From: Globobulimina sp.
Lineage: Eukaryota; Foraminifera; Rotaliida
Direction of reading: 5' to 3'
DNA: 5,516 bases
Assembly: GCA_003354225.1 (NCBI GenBank)
Contig: PIVH01000530.1
Span: forward strand, 1-5,516
Shown here one piece after another: positions 1-5,516 of the stretch. A program made the position numbers and the translations under genes. The notes beneath the pieces are model-generated. The model saw only the letters and a program-made list of their open reading frames with translations. It did not search any database and was not told the DNA's origin. The stretch's first letter is position 1, and each line of letters opens with the position of its first letter.

Positions 1-37
1 ATACATAGATATAAAAAAAGAAAAAAAAAGTCGTATA
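1..37 (-). other. T-rich 3' flank of the desaturase
   Basis: On the minus strand the 37 bases past the TAA stop include runs of nine and seven T separated by one C (plus-strand 14-30). An AATAAA hexamer lies at 58-53, inside the coding region and about 13 bases before the stop. These could contribute to mRNA 3' end formation, with a very short untranslated region. This is inferred from composition only; the window ends before anything firmer can be seen. Confidence 0.35.
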
Positions 38-1435
38 TTATTTACAAATGCCTTTATTTTTAAAATCTCTTTGTTGAGATTGAATGAGTTGAATAAATGG
101 TGTTGATATGTATGGAATGTTATGTTTATGGCAAACATTTTGAACAACCTTACTTAACAATGGATATATATCGGGTCGAAATGTTGGAAATAAATGATGT
201 TCAATGTGATAATTAAAATATCCAATATGAAATTGTACAAATTCACCAAACCAAGATGTTGTAGACCAATTACCAGCGGTTTGTATTTGTGTTTTTACCC
301 AAGAATATGTATTATGTTTATAATTATTTATCTGTGTATCAATAAATGTGCGTTTAACAGTTTCATGAACAGCATACAATAAAAGATAGACCCAATAAGA
401 TATTGACACCATATACACCACAAATAATTTTATAGCAAATATGTAGGAATTATGAATCTGAGCAGCGAAATAAAATTGAAATACAAATAGACATCGAAAC
501 ATTAACATACATAACAGGTAAAAATAGCGATTTTTTGGATGCGTAAAGCACCATTTTAATACAAATACGGTCGTTTCACAAAATGAGACCGGGCCATATA
601 ACGCAACAATAATCCAAAAATATATATATTGGTATTTGTAATGTTTATAATATTCTTTGTAAGAATGTAAACGGATAAATGGCGTCGTGTCATTCGTTTG
701 ATAGTCGAACGGGGAATGCGGTGCAGAATGATGTGTATTATGTAATACTGTCCAACTTAGCCACGAACCACCACTTAAATCAAAAAATTGTTTTGCAATA
801 AAATTTAATGTGGCATTTCTGCAAAAACCTTCATGCGTCGCCATATGGGCAATGTTGGCCGCCGCCGCAGTTAAATGGAATGTTAATAAGACCATAAAAA
901 AAAATGATCCCCAAATAAACGAACCATAAAATAAAAAAATATATATCAAAAAATAATATAATATTAATAAGGTTGCTTCAAAATCATTGTATTTGGTGGC
1001 AATGTTTGACAATTTTAAATATTTAAAAATCTCATTTTTTAGCTCCACCCAAAGCTCGTCATCACCCGATTTGATATACAATATTCGATCATAAACATTC
1101 AGTCGGTTTTCATAGATTTTCTCCTCAATTTCGAGGTTTGTATTGTAAGTATAATCGGCCAATGATAGTCTACCAACGATGGAGATATTGTGTTGTTTTC
1201 GGAATTCATTATCTAAAATAAAACGATTTTCTACCTTTTTATGTAAAAGATGTGCGGTTGAAAACAAACCACTACAATCACTCCCTAATAAACCTGTAAA
1301 TACATCGCCGCCCGGATGTTTATTGATAAATAATGTGATATCATAAACAATTTCATTTATAGCAATCCACGCATCCAAAAATGTATTATGTTCAACTAAC
1401 TCGGCGTACGGAATTGTTGAAAGGTCGTCGTCCAT
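38..1435 (-). CDS. Cytochrome b5-fusion fatty acid desaturase (front-end type), complete
   Basis: This is a membrane di-iron desaturase that probably inserts a double bond into a fatty acyl chain, using electrons passed through its own cytochrome b5 domain, most likely in the ER. The cytochrome b5 domain spans about residues 5-90, with HPGG at 40-43 (first haem His) and a second haem His at about 62. The three histidine boxes are HMATH (197-201), HNTHH (232-236) and HIEHH (410-414), followed by LFP. A DLSGGS stretch precedes box 2, as in many desaturases of this superfamily. Hydrophobic membrane segments lie near 153-185, 270-286, 303-325 and 333-356. The length of 465 aa is normal. The ATG at 1435 is chosen because a GTG (1438-1436) and then an in-frame TGA (1441-1439) lie directly upstream, so no earlier ATG is possible; the stop is TAA. 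Box 3 starts with His where front-end (delta-4/5/6/8) enzymes normally have Gln, so the position at which it desaturates cannot be assigned. The gene has no introns. The family call is firm; the substrate is unknown. Confidence 0.93.
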   Translation of the reverse strand: MDDDLSTIPYAELVEHNTFLDAWIAINEIVYDITLFINKHPGGDVFTGLLGSDCSGLFSTAHLLHKKVENRFILDNEFRKQHNISIVGRLSLADYTYNTNLEIEEKIYENRLNVYDRILYIKSGDDELWVELKNEIFKYLKLSNIATKYNDFEATLLILYYFLIYIFLFYGSFIWGSFFFMVLLTFHLTAAAANIAHMATHEGFCRNATLNFIAKQFFDLSGGSWLSWTVLHNTHHSAPHSPFDYQTNDTTPFIRLHSYKEYYKHYKYQYIYFWIIVALYGPVSFCETTVFVLKWCFTHPKNRYFYLLCMLMFRCLFVFQFYFAAQIHNSYIFAIKLFVVYMVSISYWVYLLLYAVHETVKRTFIDTQINNYKHNTYSWVKTQIQTAGNWSTTSWFGEFVQFHIGYFNYHIEHHLFPTFRPDIYPLLSKVVQNVCHKHNIPYISTPFIQLIQSQQRDFKNKGICK

Positions 1436-1453
1436 CACTCAACAGAACAGATA

Positions 1454-1535
1454 GTTAACTACTAATCAATTTGTTAACTACTATGCAATTTGTTAACTAC
1501 TAATAATTACAAAATATGCAATTTGTTAACTACTA
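1454..1535. repeat. Four direct copies of GTTAACTACTA upstream of the desaturase
   Basis: Exact copies of the 11-mer lie at 1454-1464, 1473-1483, 1492-1502 and 1525-1535. The first three starts are spaced exactly 19 bases apart and the last gap is 33. Copies 2 to 4 are each preceded by CAATTT, and copies 3 and 4 by the longer ATGCAATTT, so the true unit is about 19-20 bases. Each unit contains the palindrome GTTAAC. The array sits about 19 to 100 bases upstream of the desaturase ATG. It could be part of the promoter or 5' leader, for example a repeated binding site, or simply a decayed minisatellite; the sequence alone does not decide. Confidence 0.85.
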
Positions 1536-1698
1536 ATCGTCTGCAAATATTGCGTTTTTTTAGCGGTTTGTTGTTGACAGAATTAGCTGAACATAAATTG
1601 ACTAATTTTTTGCTTTGCAAACTGAAAAACTTCACATTTTTATTACTCTACAAAAAAACTTCATTCCACTTCCCCTTTCATCTCTATCAACCATGTAT

Positions 1699-1759
1699 GT
1701 TGGGACAACTGCGAAACTACCTTTCAAATTCTACAAGTTGGGACAACGCCTTTGAAATT
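1699..1759. repeat. Duplicated composite motif: GTTGGGACAAC plus CCTTTSAAATT
   Basis: GTTGGGACAAC occurs exactly at 1699-1709 and 1737-1747. Each copy is followed by a CCTTT(C/G)AAATT element, at 1720-1730 and 1749-1759. The distance from first to second element is 10 bases in copy one and 1 base in copy two, so this is an imperfect direct duplication with a small deletion or insertion. No gene or known element explains it. Confidence 0.65.
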
Positions 1760-1800
1760 AACATCGAATAAAGGTATAGGGAGAAACACAGTAACATTGC

Positions 1801-1814
1801 GGGTCGATAGACCC
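1801..1814. other. Short hairpin GGGTC-GATA-GACCC
   Basis: This is a perfect 5-bp GC-rich stem with a 4-base loop in an otherwise AT-rich spacer. The flanking bases do not extend the pairing. It does not fit a tRNA T-arm or a factor-independent terminator, since no T-run follows on either strand. It may be chance. Confidence 0.3.
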
Positions 1815-1959
1815 AGAGGCTTCAAAACACTAAGAAATCAACCTTCACTTTTTTACGCAACGACCGGATGACTACTAGCTCACTTGACGAAAAATTCTAA
1901 AATCATAAAAACTATATTATTTAGTAATATTTACAAGTTATTAAAATAATGCACGAGTC

Positions 1960-1980
1960 TGTACACTGTACACTGTACAA
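1960..1980. repeat. 7-bp tandem repeat TGTACAC just past the transporter stop
   Basis: Two exact copies of TGTACAC (1960-1966, 1967-1973) are followed by a third differing only in the last base (TGTACAA, 1974-1980). The array lies 16 bases beyond the TAG stop of the transporter, so it would fall in its 3' untranslated region. It is probably a replication-slippage microrepeat; a role in 3' end formation cannot be excluded. Confidence 0.7.
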
Positions 1981-1996
1981 AGGGTGTTAGCACGAA

Positions 1997-4900
1997 CTAA
2001 CTGATAGAGGCTAGTTTGCAGAAAATACTATTTTCATTTGATAATAAATTGTGTGGTGTGTCATATTCCGCGACAATGCCATTTTGTAATACCAATATAT
2101 AATCATAGTCGATGATGGTTTCAATTCTATGTGCAATAGTTATTACAGTTTTGTTTTTTAATTTTTCGGATCTAATCAAATTTTGAATTATTTTATCAGT
2201 ATTTTTATCGATTGAGGAGGTTGCCTCGTCCATGAAGAGTATGGCGGATTCTTTCAAAATAGATCTGGCAAAATTAAGTAATTGTTTTTGTCCTTTTGAG
2301 AAATTCATGCCGTTTTCTTCCACATTACAATTTAATTTGCCATGTCGGTTATTTATCAAATCAAATAATTGCACCACTTTTAAACATTGCCAAATCTCAT
2401 TATCATTATACTGGTCAAATGGATCTAAATTAAATCGCAAACTGCCATTAAATAAAATTGGTTCTTGTGATATGATGGATAATTTGGAGCGCAACCAATA
2501 TAATCCTAACTTAGTAATATCTACATTGTCAATTGTAATCTCATTAATTTCGGGCTCAAATAACCTAAATATTGACACTAAAATGGATGATTTGCCGCTC
2601 CCGGTCCTCCCACAAATGCCCACTTTGCTGCCATGCTCGATTATAATTTCTTTATCAATGTTTAAGACGAGATTATGTTTTTTTTTATATCGTAATTTTA
2701 AATTTGATATAGAAAGTTGACCTTTTTCCGGCCAATTATCATAATCATTGCGCTCATTATCAATGTCATAATAACTCAATTCGTGAATTTCTTCTTTTCC
2801 AAATTTCTTATTTTTATCAAATAAATCGTGATAATATATTAAGCGCGAAATGGATGTGAAATATGTGTACATATAACAACATAAACGCACTGCAAAAAAC
2901 AGTAATTGTTGTATTGAAATGTAATACCAACAGCATAATATTATAAATTGTGTATTTTGAACGCCATTGTTGGCATTCAATGAGGTTTGATATCCGGCAC
3001 ATATAATAACCATTAATTGCATCACATGTAATAAGATTTCGCCGTACAAACTAAGCCAAACAAATAAGGCATTATTGAGAAATAAACATTTATACAGATT
3101 ATCCACTCTGTTTTGCATACAATGAATAAAATAATTTTGCTGTTTATAGGCGCGAATTGAATCTAAATTTGGTATTGTTTCATTAAATAAAGTTAAAATC
3201 GGTGCTTCTAAGTCTTTACAGAGTAATAAGCAGCAACTATACGACAAACAGAAGCGATAAAAAATGTAAAATAAAAAAGGTGAGAAAATGATAATGGGTA
3301 TTAATGAAAATGGGATAAACATTATAATCAATACAAAATAGCCAATGGTGCTGGATGTAAATAATATAAATTGATAGACCGCAATGGATATCTTTGCATC
3401 CATATCATTTGTATTCGTTGTAAATGCGTTCATAATCTCACCGCGAGAGACTTGCTCAAAAAACAATGTATTTGCCCGTAATATATTATATAATGATTTG
3501 TTGTGAATGTGATGCGCGCTCTTTGTCGTAAGTTTGCCGAAGAAATAATTTAAATACATTGTACATAAAATCATCACTGTCAATAACAGGAACCAAATAG
3601 ATAAATAATACAAAGGACTGCCATTTTTTGCATTATTACTCCAGCACAAAATCCATATATCACAGATTGGATAACAACATTGAACTAAATATGTAATTAT
3701 TAATGGAAGAAACAAATAAACCAAATTTAGTCTGCCATTTTTTATTTTATTGCACTTTTCTATTGTTTCTAAATCATTTTTCCAATGCGCCATATAATCA
3801 AACTTTGTTAATGATGATGTGATAAATTCACAATATGTCTTTTTATTTGGTAAACACGAAGAAGGACGAATAATATTATTCATATTGATATTGATATTAT
3901 TAATATTATTAATAACAGCCTCATCATCTTCTTCTTCTTTTCCTTCGTGGACAGCTGCGGTTTGATTGAAAGTGTCCATTGATGGCAATATATGAGAATA
4001 TTGTTGATATAATAAACCATTATTTGCATCCAAAGAGAATAACTCTTTCGTATCGATATGTAGTTCGATTCTGGCATTGTCCATAATAATGACCTCATCA
4101 AAATATTTCAATAAATGTAAATGTGAATTAATTACCATCAAACACGTATTATTATTATTCTTCTTATCTCGATTTAGTAAATATTTATAGATTCCTTCCA
4201 TAAACATTTCTTTACCAACATATAAATCAACGGAAGATAATGGATCATCAAAAATAAATAGATTCTGATTCTGACTATTTTTTCTGTATAACGCCCTCGC
4301 AAATGCCACTCTCGACTTTTGTCCGCCAGATATATTTACACCGCACTCTCCAATTAATGTCTCATCGGAATTTGAAAGTTTTTCTAAGTCAAATTTTAGA
4401 CCAGAAACAGCAATGCATTTCTTGTATTTTCTTTCTTCATACTTTGCATTTAATAAAATATTTTCTCTGACAGTAATATTGCGAATGTAAGGCGTTTGCG
4501 AATAATATATAATATCACCACGGCCATGGCCACTAATACTACCATCGATACATTTCATTTCACCCAACATTGCCTCAATTAGCGAGGTTTTGCCACTCCC
4601 CACTTTACCAATAATTGCTATTAATTTACCTTTTTTAATTTTCAATGAAATATTCTTCAATATATAGGCATATGAATTATTATCTATATCCTCATTGTCC
4701 TCCCACACAAAAGTTCCATTATCAATTTCAATGGCAATGTCATCGTCGACTAATGCTAATATTTCATCATTGTCAATATTAATTTGTTTTGATTTGCGGC
4801 CACGAAAATCATCGATACGATGGCAACTAATCAACAAAGCGGCAATCTGGCTCACAACAATGGGAATGCCGCGAATGGCCACGCCAATCAATGCAAATAT

Positions 4901-5296
4901 CATCAATGTAAATAATATAATATCTGCATTCATTTTGTTTCCAAAGACCAGCGTATAAATCAATAATATAATTATTAACATGACCGCCGGAATTATAAAA
5001 TTAGTCAAGATCAACAATCCAAAATAAAAGTTACTATAATCGAGATGTAATAATTCTTGCTCTCTGTGCGAATTTATTCGATTTGATAAAGGAATTTCGT
5101 AACATTCCAATTTTAAGACGCGAACATTTGAAAGCAACTCGGTCATTAATTGTACTCTGCTGTCCGTATATTGCATTTTTAATTTGTTATGTTGGGAATA
5201 TTTGACTCCGCCAAACATTTGCATTGGAATTCCAATACAAATCATAAAGAAAATGCCAAATAAGGACGAAACGCCAATGATTACATACAACTCAAT
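1997..5296 (-). CDS. ABCC/MRP-type full ABC transporter, 5'-truncated at the right-hand junction
   Basis: This is an ATP-driven exporter of the multidrug-resistance-associated (ABCC) type. Such proteins sit in plasma or vacuolar membranes and move organic anions and conjugates; the substrate here is unknown. About 1100 residues are preserved. In protein order they are: the last part of TMD1 (hydrophobic segments coded at about 5296-5220, 5026-4937 and 4924-4847) with the conserved coupling region ending KLECYE; NBD1 with Walker A GKVGSGKTS (4609-4583), signature ISGGQ (4333-4319) and Walker B LFIFDD (4261-4244); an acidic and Asn-rich linker; a six-helix TMD2 (about 3730-2890); and NBD2 with Walker A GRTGSGKSS (2611-2585), signature FSKGQ (2302-2288), Walker B with catalytic Glu in MDEATSS (from about 2233) and H-loop His (2131-2129). 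The stop is TAG at 1999-1997. NBD1 has Asp at the catalytic Glu position and Asn near the H-loop, so it looks degenerate, as is usual in ABCC proteins, while NBD2 looks competent. The frame continues to an ATG at 5446, but that part is antisense to amn. The true N-terminus, with at least three more helices, is missing. Confidence 0.92.
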   Translation of the reverse strand: MELYVIIGVSSLFGIFFMICIGIPMQMFGGVKYSQHNKLKMQYTDSRVQLMTELLSNVRVLKLECYEIPLSNRINSHREQELLHLDYSNFYFGLLILTNFIIPAVMLIIILLIYTLVFGNKMNADIILFTLMIFALIGVAIRGIPIVVSQIAALLISCHRIDDFRGRKSKQINIDNDEILALVDDDIAIEIDNGTFVWEDNEDIDNNSYAYILKNISLKIKKGKLIAIIGKVGSGKTSLIEAMLGEMKCIDGSISGHGRGDIIYYSQTPYIRNITVRENILLNAKYEERKYKKCIAVSGLKFDLEKLSNSDETLIGECGVNISGGQKSRVAFARALYRKNSQNQNLFIFDDPLSSVDLYVGKEMFMEGIYKYLLNRDKKNNNNTCLMVINSHLHLLKYFDEVIIMDNARIELHIDTKELFSLDANNGLLYQQYSHILPSMDTFNQTAAVHEGKEEEDDEAVINNINNININMNNIIRPSSCLPNKKTYCEFITSSLTKFDYMAHWKNDLETIEKCNKIKNGRLNLVYLFLPLIITYLVQCCYPICDIWILCWSNNAKNGSPLYYLSIWFLLLTVMILCTMYLNYFFGKLTTKSAHHIHNKSLYNILRANTLFFEQVSRGEIMNAFTTNTNDMDAKISIAVYQFILFTSSTIGYFVLIIMFIPFSLIPIIIFSPFLFYIFYRFCLSYSCCLLLCKDLEAPILTLFNETIPNLDSIRAYKQQNYFIHCMQNRVDNLYKCLFLNNALFVWLSLYGEILLHVMQLMVIICAGYQTSLNANNGVQNTQFIILCCWYYISIQQLLFFAVRLCCYMYTYFTSISRLIYYHDLFDKNKKFGKEEIHELSYYDIDNERNDYDNWPEKGQLSISNLKLRYKKKHNLVLNIDKEIIIEHGSKVGICGRTGSGKSSILVSIFRLFEPEINEITIDNVDITKLGLYWLRSKLSIISQEPILFNGSLRFNLDPFDQYNDNEIWQCLKVVQLFDLINNRHGKLNCNVEENGMNFSKGQKQLLNFARSILKESAILFMDEATSSIDKNTDKIIQNLIRSEKLKNKTVITIAHRIETIIDYDYILVLQNGIVAEYDTPHNLLSNENSIFCKLASIS
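3869..3937 (-). repeat. Low-complexity linker in the transporter: acidic run then Asn/Ile repeat
   Basis: Inside the transporter gene, between NBD1 and TMD2, the coding strand has a run of GAA/GAG/GAT-type codons giving EEEDDE (3937-3920), followed by an AAT/ATT-rich run giving alternating Asn and Ile residues (3913-3869). In ABCC proteins this region is the poorly conserved regulatory linker, where insertions are tolerated. The trinucleotide-like DNA suggests expansion by slippage, as is common in AT-rich protist genomes. A shorter run of Asn codons also lies in NBD1, just before its H-loop, at about 4157-4143. Confidence 0.75.
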
Positions 5297-5300
5297 GATG
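5282..5300. other. Junction between eukaryotic and bacterial sequence
   Basis: To the left, the minus strand encodes recognisable ABCC TMD1 sequence (IIELYVIIG, then SSLFG). To the right, the plus strand encodes recognisable AMP nucleosidase sequence. Both homologies stop within about 20 bases of each other, and the base composition changes from about 34% to about 46% GC. Neither gene is complete at the join: the transporter lacks its N-terminal part and amn lacks its start. No inverted repeat, target-site duplication or integrase-type signal was seen. An assembly or amplification chimera is the simplest explanation; a recent insertion of bacterial DNA is the alternative. Confidence 0.75.
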
Positions 5301-5516
5301 CGGAAAAAGCGCTGCAACGGATTCAAGAGATCTATAGCAAGGGTATTGATCTCAATTTCCAGGCGTTTAAAGAGTTCGCCGCTAAGGGCAAAGTAAAAAA
5401 AGAAATCGGCGCATTCTATCCCTATCTCTATATAACCGTCGATCATGAAGTGAAAGAACTCGATCCCAGGATATCTTTTGGCTATGCCCTGGGTCGCCGA
5501 ACTTTCGGCACCACTG
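5297..5516 (+). CDS. amn: AMP nucleosidase N-terminal fragment, bacterial type, both ends missing
   Basis: This fragment encodes 73 codons, in the frame starting GAT at 5297, that run to the window end without a stop. Amn splits AMP into adenine and ribose 5-phosphate in bacterial purine salvage. The match is to the N-terminal regulatory domain: an EKALQRIQEIY helix, then a second helix ending in AAKGK, then a YPYL motif, and finally RISFGYALGRRTFGTT. The last part corresponds to the family's conserved segment in which an Arg, an aromatic-Gly pair and a Gly/Ala-Thr-Thr triplet precede the TRP motif. The catalytic phosphorylase-like domain lies beyond the window. No start codon exists in this frame: it is open back to 5264, with TAA at 5261-5263, and contains no ATG, GTG or TTG there, although Amn proteins normally begin only 10-15 residues before this point. 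GC is about 46%, against about 34% in the adjacent 240 bases, and codons such as GCG, CTG, GGC and CGC are used. It appears to be foreign sequence joined to the transporter gene. The family call was made by eye from conserved motifs. Confidence 0.8.

Larger units (their letters stand above)
1436..1996. other. Intergenic region between transporter and desaturase, about 560 bp
   Basis: This region serves as the 3' flank of the transporter (its right part) and the 5' flank of the desaturase (its left part), both read on the minus strand. It contains the repeats listed separately at 1454-1535, 1699-1759 and 1960-1980 and a short hairpin at 1801-1814. An open frame of 93 codons on the plus strand (1490-1771) is low in complexity, rich in Leu, Phe, Thr and Asn, runs through two of the repeats and resembles no family I know, so it is not called as a gene. 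No tRNA, no clear TATA box and no canonical AATAAA on the minus strand just past the transporter stop were found. Confidence 0.7.

Noticed and set aside
1436-1438. GTG as the desaturase start, giving one extra residue
   Set aside because: The next codon is ATG and the codon before it is TGA; in a eukaryote the ATG at 1435 is the natural start.
1490-1771. Plus-strand open frame of 93 codons in the spacer
   Set aside because: Low-complexity composition, overlap with two repeats and no family resemblance; open frames of this length are common by chance.
1801-1814. Hairpin considered as part of a tRNA or as a terminator
   Set aside because: No acceptor stem, D-arm or GTTCRA T-loop around it, and no T-run after the stem.
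2232-2720. Plus-strand open frame of 162 codons opposite NBD2
   Set aside because: It is antisense to a strongly conserved ATP-binding domain and has no recognisable motif.
3869-3913. AT-rich trinucleotide run considered as an intron or frameshift site
   Set aside because: The reading frame continues cleanly through it and the encoded Asn/Ile linker lies where ABCC proteins tolerate variation; no GT...AG pair is needed.
4695-4958. Plus-strand open frame of 87 codons opposite NBD1/TMD1
   Set aside because: Shadow of the transporter coding strand, with no motif of its own.
5282-5300. Junction considered as a mobile-element or phage attachment site
   Set aside because: No inverted repeats, target duplication or integrase gene were seen, and both genes are cut without any element between them.
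1-5516. Giant virus origin for the eukaryote-like genes
   Set aside because: An ABCC transporter plus a b5-fused desaturase with a long spacer and no viral hallmark gene fits a cellular eukaryote better.

Overview
The window looks like a fragment of a nuclear genome from an AT-rich, intron-poor unicellular eukaryote, with a short piece of a bacterial gene joined to its right-hand end. The eukaryotic assignment rests on two long intronless genes of typically eukaryotic type: a cytochrome b5-fused fatty acid desaturase and an ABCC/MRP-type full ABC transporter. It is supported by about 34% GC near the right-hand end of the transporter gene, an Asn-rich linker in the transporter, and no sign of operon-style packing. 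The lineage cannot be named from the sequence; an amoeboid or other heterotrophic protist would fit. All stops are standard and no codon reassignment is needed.

Layout: (1) 1-37, a T-rich stretch (on the minus strand) just past the desaturase stop. (2) 38-1435, minus strand, a complete membrane desaturase of 465 aa with an N-terminal cytochrome b5 domain and three histidine boxes; box 3 begins with His rather than the Gln usual for front-end desaturases. (3) 1436-1996, an intergenic region of about 560 bp with no convincing gene. It holds four copies of an 11-bp repeat just upstream of the desaturase, a second duplicated motif pair, a small hairpin, and a 7-bp tandem repeat just past the transporter stop. 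(4) 1997 to about 5296, minus strand, an ABCC-type transporter with both nucleotide-binding domains and a complete second membrane domain, but only the last part of the first membrane domain. (5) About 5297-5516, plus strand, the N-terminal region of a bacterial-type AMP nucleosidase (Amn), at about 46% GC.

The main result concerns the join near 5297. The transporter reading frame stays open by chance across the antisense of the amn piece, up to an ATG at 5446, so naive ORF calling gives a 1149-residue protein whose first 50 or so residues are not transporter. The transporter loses its N-terminal half-domain and amn loses its start codon at the same point. That is what an assembly or whole-genome-amplification chimera would look like. 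A bacterium living with or eaten by the protist is a natural source of the amn piece. A real insertion is possible but less likely.

The two eukaryotic genes lie head-to-tail in the same orientation (transporter upstream, desaturase downstream). Both act in membranes, one in polyunsaturated lipid synthesis and one in ATP-driven export of amphipathic or conjugated compounds, but nothing in the sequence shows that they work together. I found no CRISPR array, RNA gene, mobile element or new multi-gene system.
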